The notes below the pieces were generated by a model. The model saw nothing but the letters and a program-made list of their open reading frames with translations, searched no databases and was not told where the DNA came from. 49,529 nt of DNA from contig CAJUEX010000010.1 of NCBI GenBank assembly GCA_910585715.1, positions 1-49,529 of the forward strand. The letters are read 5' to 3'. Positions 1 through 7,781 of this stretch are shown in pieces. Both the position numbers and the translations under genes were made by a program. Each line of letters opens with the position of its first letter. The stretch's first letter is position 1. Source of the stretch: an uncultured Lachnospiraceae bacterium. GTDB lineage: Bacteria > Bacillota > Clostridia > Lachnospirales > Lachnospiraceae.

Positions 1-38
1 GAAATTCGGCAGAGGTTTATAACCTCTTGTCGAATTTC
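1..38. repeat. Imperfect hairpin at window edge
   Basis: An outer stem pairs bases 1-8 with 31-38 and an inner stem pairs AGAGGTT at 11-17 with AACCTCT at 21-27. No T-run follows on the plus strand. It may be the end of a terminator for a gene to the left or part of a repeat cut by the window edge. Nothing else is recognisable between here and the repeat that starts near base 66. Confidence 0.4.
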
Positions 39-65
39 ATTCTAAAACTTATCTTTCCGCTTTTT

Positions 66-204
66 GTGGTGCCAGCTTAGCCAGGTTCTTTCGAGCTGAG
101 CACTGCTGCGTTTTTATCAGAGCGGGAGCGTGACGACGTAGAAATCATGCTCTGACAAGTCCCTGCCCCGATTCCTGCGGGGGAAAGCAAGGCTGAGCCG
201 GTAC
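66..204 (+). repeat. Palindromic mobile repeat, copy A (left arm missing)
   Basis: Contains the conserved core shared with copies at 14.4, 35.9 and 46.5 kb: the CAGCTTAG, GGTTCTTTCGAGCT, GCACTGCTGCG and TTTTTATCAGAGCGGGAGCG blocks. A right arm aligns position by position with the other copies and ends in CTGAGCCGGTAC at 193-204. No matching left arm is present upstream, so the copy is truncated or rearranged on its left. It ends about 30 bp before the promoter of the LtaS-like gene. Its right arm carries AGAAATCAT, which would pair exactly with the ATGATTTCT left-arm motif of the other copies. Confidence 0.75.
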
Positions 205-235
205 TTTTGGTTACTGAATGAAAATATAAAAAGAA

Positions 236-264
236 TTGTCACAAAAGACAGAATATGATAGAAT
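236..264 (+). promoter_or_regulatory. Promoter of the LtaS-like gene
   Basis: TTGTCA (236-241), a 17-bp spacer and TAGAAT (259-264) form a good sigma-A type promoter. Transcription would start near 271, about 80 bp before the chosen ATG at 350. The in-frame TTG at 236 is therefore the -35 box and not a start codon. Confidence 0.65.
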
Positions 265-349
265 GCTCATAATATGGGCAACCTACTTACTATACAAAAA
301 TCCAGAACTAAAATATATTCATAACATTTTAATGCAAAGGAGTATCCAA

Positions 350-2206
350 ATGTCAAAGTTTTTATCAGATGCGAAGGGACATTTCTTTTCAGCCATAAAA
401 AAAATCATGCCCCAGACAATACTTTTATTTCTTTTATTTATTCTTACCCCATTTATCAACTTTTTTCTGATTGAAAATGTAAACGGGAATTTTGCCAACT
501 TAAGGCACCTGATTGCACTTTTAAATATTCTGGTAATCGGCTTTTTCATGGTTACCGTTTATATTCTGACCAACCGCATGAAAATTGCCATTATTGCCAC
601 TACTGTATTATCGTTTATATTCAGTGCCGGCTGTTATTTCACCTATGCTTTTCGTGGGGTGCCTTTATATTTTACCGATTTATCCACTATCGGAACCGCT
701 ATGGTGGTGGCAGAGGAATACGATTATACCTTTACCACGCAACTGATTATACAGCTTGTGGTTTCAATTCTGTTGATTGTTTCAGCCATTTTATTAAAAG
801 AAAAGCAACGGTTAAAATTAAAATTCCGCATTCCATGTTTTGCCATTTATTTTATCTGCCTCTGCATCTTTTTCTATATATTCGTCTTTAGTGAGTCCTT
901 AAAAGGCTGGAATATAAACATACGGCAGTACAATCCTCAAAGATCTTATGAAACAAACGGGAATCTCATAACTTTTATCCGAAGTGCCCAGTTGTCCAAA
1001 ATAGAAAAACCGGAAGACTACTCTCCTGAAACATTAGATGCTCTAACCAATGAAATAAACGCAGAACTTGCCCCTGCCACTTCTTTTGCGGAAGAATATA
1101 AAACTCCTAATGTGATTGTCATAATGAATGAGGCATTTTCCGACATGCAGTCCCTTGGGCCTGTTCCCACCAGCGAAGAAGTACTGCCTTTTATAGGCAG
1201 CCTTTCTGAAAATACAGTAAAGGGGAAAGCTTATGTTTCCGTATATGGCGGAAAAACAGCCAACAGCGAGTTTGAATTTTTAACAGGGGAGTCCATGTTC
1301 TTTTTGCCAAGCGTCATTCCCTTCCAGCTTTTAATAAAAGAACCCACTGCCGGCATCACCTCCACCTTTGTAAATAAGGGCTATGAACATCCCATGGCTC
1401 TGCATCCCCATCTCCCTAACGGGTATAACAGAAGCCAGGTATATCCCCTTTTCGGCTTTGAGGAATTTCTTTCAAAGCTGGATTTCCCGGAAGATGAAAG
1501 TCTGTATGTGCGGAACCGGATATCGGATGATGCAGATGTGAAACGAGTTATTTCAGAATATGAAAAGCATAAGCAGACTTATGATTTCCCATTTTATATG
1601 TTCAATGTGACTATGCAGAATCACACCCCTTACGATACGGATTATGAGAATCTGCCCATTACCATAAAAATAACAGACCCGGCCTATTATAACGCTGACG
1701 TGGAGCGGTACCTGAATCTTGCTCATTTGTCCGATGCTTCTTTAAAGGCTCTGGTTGACTATTTCAGCAGCGTAGAGGAAGACACAGTGATTGTGTTCTT
1801 TGGAGATCATCAGCCCAAATTTGAAAACAGCTTTTATGAAAAGCTGTTTGGCAAGCCAATTAACAAGCTTACTCCAGAGGAAAACATGGAGCTTTATCAG
1901 GTGCCCTTCGTTATCTGGGCAAATTATGATATTGAGGAAAGCGAAAATGAGAAGCTCAGCTTAAATTATCTGGCGGCACGAATGCTTGAGGCCTGCCATA
2001 TAGAGGCTCCTCCATATTTCAGATTTTTAAATGAAGTCCGGAAGGAAGTGCCAGTCATTACTGTAAACGGCTTTTGGGGAAATGACGGGAAATTTTACAG
2101 CACGCAGGAAGATTCACCTTATGATGAGATATTACAGAAATACCGCCTGCTTCAGTATAATAATTTGATAGATACCAAGAACCGTGTTGAGAATTTCTTT
2201 GATTAA
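350..2206 (+). CDS. LtaS-like lipoteichoic acid synthase / membrane sulfatase-fold phosphoglycerol transferase
   Basis: A 618-residue membrane enzyme of the LtaS family. Family members polymerise phosphoglycerol, taken from phosphatidylglycerol, on the outer face of the membrane. About five transmembrane segments fill the first 200 residues, followed by an extracellular alkaline phosphatase/sulfatase domain. Metal and nucleophile positions are visible: E261 (MNEAFSD), T303 in GGKTANSEFEFLTG, H425 (QNHTPY) and D486-H487 (FFGDHQPK). The start at 350 is chosen because AAAGGAG precedes it by 7 nt and an upstream promoter occupies the longer reading frame. A strong terminator follows. The facing CsbB-like and YfhO-like genes suggest a shared lipoteichoic acid role. 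The polymer could differ from polyglycerol phosphate; the family is certain, the exact product is not. Confidence 0.88.
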   Translation: MSKFLSDAKGHFFSAIKKIMPQTILLFLLFILTPFINFFLIENVNGNFANLRHLIALLNILVIGFFMVTVYILTNRMKIAIIATTVLSFIFSAGCYFTYAFRGVPLYFTDLSTIGTAMVVAEEYDYTFTTQLIIQLVVSILLIVSAILLKEKQRLKLKFRIPCFAIYFICLCIFFYIFVFSESLKGWNINIRQYNPQRSYETNGNLITFIRSAQLSKIEKPEDYSPETLDALTNEINAELAPATSFAEEYKTPNVIVIMNEAFSDMQSLGPVPTSEEVLPFIGSLSENTVKGKAYVSVYGGKTANSEFEFLTGESMFFLPSVIPFQLLIKEPTAGITSTFVNKGYEHPMALHPHLPNGYNRSQVYPLFGFEEFLSKLDFPEDESLYVRNRISDDADVKRVISEYEKHKQTYDFPFYMFNVTMQNHTPYDTDYENLPITIKITDPAYYNADVERYLNLAHLSDASLKALVDYFSSVEEDTVIVFFGDHQPKFENSFYEKLFGKPINKLTPEENMELYQVPFVIWANYDIEESENEKLSLNYLAARMLEACHIEAPPYFRFLNEVRKEVPVITVNGFWGNDGKFYSTQEDSPYDEILQKYRLLQYNNLIDTKNRVENFFD

Positions 2207-2284
2207 TATTTCTGCTTATCTGACGGAACTGTTCTGGTCTTTTTTAGTGATAAGATAAGCAAGTTGATAAATTCTGATTTTAGG

Positions 2285-2317
2285 AAAGTCCTATTGTAAA
2301 AATGCAATAGGACTTTT
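2285..2317 (+). terminator. Rho-independent terminator after the LtaS-like gene
   Basis: A perfect 12-bp stem (2285-2296 with 2305-2316) and an 8-nt loop are followed by TTTT. It lies between two convergent genes. The opposite strand also ends in a short T-run, so it may serve both. Confidence 0.85.
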
Positions 2318-2350
2318 GTATGGCACATATGCCATATTGTCAACTTTTTC

Positions 2351-3304
2351 TTAAAGCTCCGCCCCATCCTTTTCCCTGACAATATAAACAGGACGATTTT
2401 TTGTCTCCAAATATATCTTGGACAAATAGGTGCCTAAAATTCCCGTACACAACAGCTGCAGCCCGCCCATTAAAATAATCACGCACATCATGGACGGCCA
2501 GCCTGCAACCGGGTCACCATAAAGCATGGCACGCACCACAATAAAAATCAGGCTGAAAAATGCCAGCACGCAGCAGATAATTCCCAGAGAGGAAGCAATG
2601 CTTAAAAGCTTGGTGGAAAAAGCCACAATCCCTTCCATGGCATAGGCAAACAGCTTCCAGATAGACCATTTGGTGGCCCCGGCGCTGCGCTCCACATTTT
2701 CATATTCAATCCATTTGGTCTTAAAGCCCACCCAGCTGAATATCCCTTTGGAAAAACGGTTGTATTCACTCATGGAAAGAATGGCATTGACCACGCTCCG
2801 CTTCATAAAACGGTAATCTCTGGCTCCGGAAGCAATTTCAATGTCTGACAGCCGGTTAATGACCTTATAAAACATTTCCGACAGAAAGGACCTGATTTTC
2901 CCTTCTCCCTTCCGGCTGATTCGTCTTGCAGCCGCCTGGTCATATCCTTCCACCACTACAGCCTCATACATATCCTTTAACAGTGCAGGAGAATCCTGCA
3001 AATCTACATCCATGGTCACCACATAATTTCCGCCGGCATTTTGAAGCCCCGCCAAAAGCGCCGCTTCCTTTCCAAAATTTCTTGAAAAAGAAACATAGTG
3101 AACACGTTCATTTCTTTCCCTGAGCTTTTGCATGATTTCCAGAGTTTTGTCCCTGCTGCCGTCGTCCACAAAAACATATTCATACTCAAGGCCCTTTAAA
3201 ATTCCTTTCCCTAATTCCGCCTCCATCGTATCGTAATAAATAGGAATTGCTTCCTCTTCGTTATAGCACGGAACCACAAAGCTCACTTTTCTTTTCTCTT
3301 CCAT
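2351..3304 (-). CDS. Polyprenyl-phosphate glycosyltransferase, GT2 (CsbB/GtrB/DPM1-like)
   Basis: This 317-residue GT2 enzyme has the layout of CsbB/GtrB proteins: a cytoplasmic GT-A domain (about 1-220) and two C-terminal membrane helices (about 230-255 and 265-295). Visible motifs are CYNEEEAIP, FVDDGSRDKT, SRNFGKEAALLAGL, the DVDLQD metal site and the RDYRFMKR block. Enzymes of this family load a sugar onto undecaprenyl phosphate at the inner face of the membrane. Its upstream neighbour is a YfhO-type GT-C protein. In Bacillus the CsbB/YfhO pair adds GlcNAc to lipoteichoic acid, so the same division of labour is the best guess here. The sugar cannot be read from sequence. A paralogue lies at 43869-44813. 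Confidence 0.88.
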   Translation of the reverse strand: MEEKRKVSFVVPCYNEEEAIPIYYDTMEAELGKGILKGLEYEYVFVDDGSRDKTLEIMQKLRERNERVHYVSFSRNFGKEAALLAGLQNAGGNYVVTMDVDLQDSPALLKDMYEAVVVEGYDQAAARRISRKGEGKIRSFLSEMFYKVINRLSDIEIASGARDYRFMKRSVVNAILSMSEYNRFSKGIFSWVGFKTKWIEYENVERSAGATKWSIWKLFAYAMEGIVAFSTKLLSIASSLGIICCVLAFFSLIFIVVRAMLYGDPVAGWPSMMCVIILMGGLQLLCTGILGTYLSKIYLETKNRPVYIVREKDGAEL

Positions 3305-3343
3305 ACTTCCTGCTCCTTATACAGCTTATGCTGCTTCCTTTAT

Positions 3344-3428
3344 ATAACAGTTCAGACAACAAATTTTTCCGCAGACGCCGGAAGGGACTTCCAATGCCTG
3401 CAGGGAAGTCTGCTGCCTGAACTATTAC
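3344..3428. repeat. Palindromic mobile repeat, copy F (internally deleted, 85 bp)
   Basis: Starts ATAACAGTTCAGAC and ends CTGAACTATTAC, the same ends as the full-length copies. The left part aligns with the left arm of copy D (TTTTTCCGCAG, then GCCGG and GACTTCC blocks). The right part (TGCCTGCAGGGAAG to the end) aligns with copy D's right arm. The conserved core is deleted. Flanking octamers are TCCTTTAT (3336-3343) and TGTTTTAT (3429-3436), 6 of 8 matching. The stop codon of the YfhO-like gene (3425-3427) lies inside the terminal repeat. Confidence 0.7.
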
Positions 3429-6094
3429 TGTTTTATCTTTCTTTTATTGTTCCAGACAACCAGCCCGGCAACAGAGAAAATTCCCAGAACCATAAACAAA
3501 ATTCCAAGCTTCAAATAAGGTGTGGTATAGGTCAGCTCAATCTGATGTTCACCTGCTTCCAGCTCCAATGCCATATACATAGTATCCGCCTGTTTGATTT
3601 CCCATTCCTTTCCGTCCACATAAGCTTTAAAGCCTTTGCTGTATGGAATGGATAATAATAATAGTTTAGGCTCTGTTATTCTTATATGCCCTTTCATGCT
3701 GTTTGTGCCAAATGTCACCTGCTCCAGAGTCTCTTCTTTTACTTTAGCACTGTAAGCCTTAAGGGGTTCCACAGGCTGGCACGCCACCCGAAGCTGCTCC
3801 ATGGTATATGTGCCTTTTACCGGAAAGGTAACGGTGACTTTATTCTGCGCTTCCTTCCCATATCCCATATTACACAGGAAATCATGCATCCCGCAATAGC
3901 TTCTTTCACTTTCTACCCGGTACAAAATGTCCTTTTCACATATGTTTCCGGCTGCATGGATATTGAACATTGTCCCTTTTCCTTTATAATGCAGGTCATC
4001 TGATATGAGATAGGTTTCACTATCCTCTTTTCCCTGAAAATCCAAAACCATCTGTGCATTTTTCTTTTTCACTTCAAAGGTGTTTTCTCCTGTCATGGTG
4101 ACTCCATCCCCTAAAGTTATCGTATACGGCACTTCTTCGTGGAAAAACTCAAGGCTGCTTTTCCCAACGCCCGCTTCTTCCACCACAGCTCCCTGCAACA
4201 GAGCCTCCTGCTTTTCAAGCACATCCATTTCTTCATATTCCTGTCTGGGAATGTAACTCTCAAAGGTAATTCCCATGGGAAGGGCATTTTCATTTTCATA
4301 TGCCCCATACCTTCCCCCGTCTAACAGCACTTCACCGTTTTTCTTATCATAACCATAGGGCAGGTAACCTGGCTCCTCATCCTTTATTACAAAATACCGG
4401 ACAGCCGCCAGCCCATCCAGTATATTCCGCCCGTCCAGACCATTGTAATTGTAATCGCTGGAAAAATTCAAATACATTTCCCGCATAAAGGCACTAATAT
4501 AACTGTCGCTCATGCTAAAGTAAAACTGGGTGCCGCACTTTTTCCGAATCATGGACACATTATTTATTTCCTTTGTATTATACTGGTCATAACGATAAAA
4601 GTCTTCCCCGCCTTCTTTAATGGAATTGCTGGGCGTTTCCGACAGCAGCGCCCATCCCCCGCCTTTATCTGCAAACTCGTTCACATAGTTGGAAGTGCCG
4701 GTTATATCCCGTTTGTAACAGCCTGTACCATTCAAACATATGCTCACTACGGTAATGCACAAAATTCCCAATCCAAACACTCTCTTTTTCTGTATGGGGA
4801 AAAAGCACCAGGCCATCAGAAGAACCGAAAGCACAAACATGCCTGCGGCAATCATCCAGTATTTTTTCAAGCCTGCCCTTATAATAAAAGCGCTTACCGC
4901 CATCCATAAAAACATGCCTGCCCCAATCCAAAGTTTTTCCTTTTTACTCAGCTTGGAAAGATACGGAAAGGCACATGCGACAATATAAGCAACCAGCATG
5001 CTATAGCCCCAAATCCACCTGACAGTCACATAAGAAAATCCATTGAATACATGACCCGCATATGGAATGCAAAGAAGGATGGATAGCAAGAGGAAACCTG
5101 TCTTTAATTCGGCATGCTTCCTTTTTTTTAGAAACAGCAGGAAAACAGAAAACAATGCCACCGGTGTATACCCCATTACATTCCATGAGCTGGGATTCAC
5201 AAAGCCTACAAATCCAAAGAATGCCTTTGCGTAATAGGATATCGAAAACAAAGCCGGAATCTCATTTTCCAGCCCAAGCCTTTGGGCACCTGCCATTTTA
5301 AGGACAACCGGCACAAATATAGGAGCCGCCAACATAATTCCTACTGCAAAAAGGCCGATAAATTTTCCAATCCACATAAACATGGTGCTTACACGAAAGC
5401 CCTTTTCCGTCATAAAGTACCGAAAGACTGCATATAAAAACATGAAAATACACAGCATGTAAAAAAAGTAGAAGCTGCTTGCAGCAGCTACCGCCACGGA
5501 AGCAATAAACAGATAAGGCTTTTTCTTCTTAAAAATCCTGTCAATTCCAATCAATAGAAACGGCAGATAAATCATTGGGTTCGTAAAATAGGGATGCCTT
5601 ACTCCTGCATATAATACATATCCGGAAAAACAGTATAAAAGCATTCCCAGCAGCGTACCAGTTTTACTTTTCTTATGGCTGAAGGCATATGCGGAAAAAG
5701 CAATGCCAGACAAATAAATGCGTATGAAAATCAGCGCCCTGTACAAATATTCCGTTTTCTCCATGGGCACAAATACGGAAAGAAGGTTCAGCGGGTCTCC
5801 AAGGACATAATAATGCAGTGTTATCAGGATATCCGAACCATGTCCGATATTCATATCCCACATGGGAACTAAAAGCTTGTGTTCCACAAACAGATTATGG
5901 ACAATCTCTCTTAAATACTCCCCGTAATAGGTCAGGGCAAGATAATGCTGCTTCAGTCCGTCCGGCTGCCAGATAAAAGACTTTCCTTCCATAAAGAATG
6001 CCAGAAATACCACAGAAGCGGTACATGCAAATACTACCGTATAAATCAAATAAAACCTGATATATTCCTTATATGATTTTTTCATTTCTCCCAT
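3425..6094 (-). CDS. YfhO-family multispanning GT-C glycosyltransferase
   Basis: An 889-residue protein with roughly a dozen transmembrane helices over the first 470 residues, a large extracytoplasmic domain (about 480-860) and one final helix before a KKR-type basic tail (NNKRKIKQ). This is the YfhO architecture. YfhO proteins use polyprenyl-phosphate sugars outside the cell to glycosylate teichoic acids. The first outside loop holds an acidic site (WQPDGLKQH) typical of GT-C enzymes. It is transcribed just ahead of the CsbB-like gene, with only the 85-bp repeat remnant between them, so the two are probably an operon. The start at 6094 follows AGGAAG with 5-nt spacing. Substrate and acceptor are inferred from family and context. 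Confidence 0.85.
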   Translation of the reverse strand: MGEMKKSYKEYIRFYLIYTVVFACTASVVFLAFFMEGKSFIWQPDGLKQHYLALTYYGEYLREIVHNLFVEHKLLVPMWDMNIGHGSDILITLHYYVLGDPLNLLSVFVPMEKTEYLYRALIFIRIYLSGIAFSAYAFSHKKSKTGTLLGMLLYCFSGYVLYAGVRHPYFTNPMIYLPFLLIGIDRIFKKKKPYLFIASVAVAAASSFYFFYMLCIFMFLYAVFRYFMTEKGFRVSTMFMWIGKFIGLFAVGIMLAAPIFVPVVLKMAGAQRLGLENEIPALFSISYYAKAFFGFVGFVNPSSWNVMGYTPVALFSVFLLFLKKRKHAELKTGFLLLSILLCIPYAGHVFNGFSYVTVRWIWGYSMLVAYIVACAFPYLSKLSKKEKLWIGAGMFLWMAVSAFIIRAGLKKYWMIAAGMFVLSVLLMAWCFFPIQKKRVFGLGILCITVVSICLNGTGCYKRDITGTSNYVNEFADKGGGWALLSETPSNSIKEGGEDFYRYDQYNTKEINNVSMIRKKCGTQFYFSMSDSYISAFMREMYLNFSSDYNYNGLDGRNILDGLAAVRYFVIKDEEPGYLPYGYDKKNGEVLLDGGRYGAYENENALPMGITFESYIPRQEYEEMDVLEKQEALLQGAVVEEAGVGKSSLEFFHEEVPYTITLGDGVTMTGENTFEVKKKNAQMVLDFQGKEDSETYLISDDLHYKGKGTMFNIHAAGNICEKDILYRVESERSYCGMHDFLCNMGYGKEAQNKVTVTFPVKGTYTMEQLRVACQPVEPLKAYSAKVKEETLEQVTFGTNSMKGHIRITEPKLLLLSIPYSKGFKAYVDGKEWEIKQADTMYMALELEAGEHQIELTYTTPYLKLGILFMVLGIFSVAGLVVWNNKRKIKQ

Positions 6095-6141
6095 ATCCGC
6101 TTCCTCGTAATCTCACAGACTTCCTATATCATTTATCATTC

Positions 6142-7395
6142 TCATAAGCCGCTGCATTCCTTATAAATCCTTTCGCCAATCAGCTTTGTAGCCTCTCCAC
6201 TTTCCAGTATGCCCATTTCTTCATGGTGCTTATGAATCCCTTTCAGATATTCTTCCTCATTGAAATTGCGAATCAACTCCATAAGCTCCCTGTTGTTCTT
6301 TCCAATGGGGAAATGCCAGTCATATACATCTGTATAAAAGCCCTGCTTATCCAAATACTCGTCAATATCCGTTGCATACAAGAAACAGGGCTTGTCCATT
6401 AAGGAAAAATCCCATACACAGGAGGAATAATCTGTAATCAGTATGTCCGCCGCCTTAATCAAATCCTGCATATCGCTGTAATGAGTGGCATCCACCACAT
6501 GATAACCCTTTGTGACCTCCGGCAGCTCTGTTTTTATAAAATAGTGCATACGATACATAAATGTCCATTGCCCGCCAAATCGTTCCTTTGCCGCCTGCAC
6601 AATGCCCTCCGCGTCAATGCCGTAGTCATTGGCGGTCCTTGTTCCCTTTCGATAGGTGGGGGCATAGATGATGATTTTATTCTCCTTTGGAATGTTAAAA
6701 TACTCTCTTACCTTTTTGCCCTCTTCATAATTGCCATTTACCAGATCATCATTTCTTGGCATACCTGTTTCCAGCACCTCGCCGTCGTAGGCATAAGCTC
6801 CCCTGATGACGCATTTTGTATACTTTTTACAGCTTGAAACAAAGATTGTAGTATTATTGGTGGAAAATTCAATGGTCTTTTTATCTATGTCCAATATATT
6901 GGGAGTGTCCAGAAGAAGCTTTTTATACGCTCCGCCTCCATGTCCCGTTGAAATCACCACCTGTTCTTTGCGGAAAGGAATCTCTCCGGGTATACGCATA
7001 TTGTATAAAAATACCTTTGCCGTCAGGGCCGCCTGATAAAATTCCTTTGACTGGTATTTTACCAGCTTATATCCTTTTTCCTTCAAATAAGAAAATTGCT
7101 CCGGCTCTGCAAATGCCCAGATGATTTCCAACTGCTCCCCGTATTTTTCTGCCAGATACTCAGAAACGCACTTTGGGTTGCAGGCATACTTTCCCGCTTC
7201 AAAGCACATAAATAAAATCCGATTATTTACAATCGGCATTTTGTAATATTTTTTCAGTTTTTTTCTGTCTGACAGGATTTTATTATAGGTTCTGTATTTA
7301 TAGAATAGCACTGACTCCTGCTTATACTCGCTCCACTTTCGGGCCAGCCGGTATAAAAATGCTTTCCATGTAATAGAAATTCCCGGTAATATCAT
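6142..7395 (-). CDS. CDP-glycerol glycerophosphotransferase-family protein (TagB/TagF-like)
   Basis: This 417-residue protein belongs to the Glyphos_transf family, which primes or polymerises (ribitol/glycerol)-phosphate teichoic acid chains on the cytoplasmic face. Family signatures are present: THGGGAYKK, LETGMPRND, IIYAPTYRKG and ITDYSSCVWDF followed by KPCFLY. The common HP motif reads MHYF here, a deviation also worth noting. A start at 7395 is preferred to longer options: GGAGG lies 12-13 nt upstream, and the promoter -10 box at 7427-7432 puts the transcript start close to 7420. It is closely related to the gene at 17684-18850. It is read divergently from the GT2 gene at 7782. Confidence 0.85.
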   Translation of the reverse strand: MILPGISITWKAFLYRLARKWSEYKQESVLFYKYRTYNKILSDRKKLKKYYKMPIVNNRILFMCFEAGKYACNPKCVSEYLAEKYGEQLEIIWAFAEPEQFSYLKEKGYKLVKYQSKEFYQAALTAKVFLYNMRIPGEIPFRKEQVVISTGHGGGAYKKLLLDTPNILDIDKKTIEFSTNNTTIFVSSCKKYTKCVIRGAYAYDGEVLETGMPRNDDLVNGNYEEGKKVREYFNIPKENKIIIYAPTYRKGTRTANDYGIDAEGIVQAAKERFGGQWTFMYRMHYFIKTELPEVTKGYHVVDATHYSDMQDLIKAADILITDYSSCVWDFSLMDKPCFLYATDIDEYLDKQGFYTDVYDWHFPIGKNNRELMELIRNFNEEEYLKGIHKHHEEMGILESGEATKLIGERIYKECSGL

Positions 7396-7426
7396 ATTTG
7401 CTTTCTTTCCTCCATTCATATCCCTT

Positions 7427-7455
7427 AGTTTATCACACCAAAGAATGCTTGTAAA
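7427..7455 (-). promoter_or_regulatory. Promoter of the TagB/F-like gene
   Basis: On the minus strand, TTTACA (7455-7450), a 17-bp spacer and TAAACT (7432-7427). Transcription would start near 7420, a short distance before the ATG at 7395. Confidence 0.55.
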
Positions 7456-7500
7456 TATTTGTATTTTCAAACAAAATTCCATATGCTATAATGATAATTA

Positions 7501-7732
7501 TTCATTCTGCCCTGAGCGGGAAACGGTTTTGGACGGGCGTGTGCAGGAGCCTTGGGGGCATAGTATAGTCTTTCCGGCACGCTTTCGCTCTGCAAAGACG
7601 CAACGGTACTAACGCACCAGAATACGGTGCGTAAGGACCGGCGACTTTGCCAAGGCCTGAAAGACTATACTATGCCCCCAAGGCTCCTGCACACGCCCGT
7701 CCAAAACCGTTTCCCGCTCAGGGCAGAATGAA
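7501..7732 (-). repeat. Palindromic repeat, copy E: perfect 74-bp inverted repeat with 84-bp centre
   Basis: Bases 7501-7574 are the exact reverse complement of 7659-7732, with no mismatch over 74 bp. The 84-bp centre contains its own hairpin (ACGCACC with GGTGCGT). Read on the minus strand, it aligns with the cores of the other copies: GTCGCCGGTCCTTACG, then GTTGCGTCTTTGCAGAGCG, then AAAGCGTGCCG, against the ACGCCAGCGCTTAGC, GCTGCGTTTTTATCAGAGCG and GGAGCGTGACG blocks. The arms themselves are unlike those of the other copies, it lacks the GTAACAG tips, and no flanking duplication is seen. It fills the divergent region between the genes starting at 7395 and 7782. Confidence 0.9.
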
Positions 7733-7781
7733 GCGCCACCTTAAAATTAAGACCAGCATTATCAGGAAAGTGAGATATTTT

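Noticed and set aside
236..349. Longer N-terminus for the LtaS-like protein from a TTG at 236
   Set aside because: The TTG lies in a good -35 box with a matching -10 at 259-264, and a strong AAAGGAG precedes the ATG at 350.
7501..7732. Phase-variable invertible promoter
   Set aside because: No promoter pair is visible in the 84-bp centre and no site-specific recombinase gene is nearby. The centre instead resembles the core of the dispersed elements. Kept only as an alternative explanation.
7647..7781. N-terminal extension of the GT2 protein through the inverted repeat
   Set aside because: The extension is encoded by the right arm of a palindrome and has no ribosome site, while the GT2 fold starts exactly at the ATG at 7782/7788.
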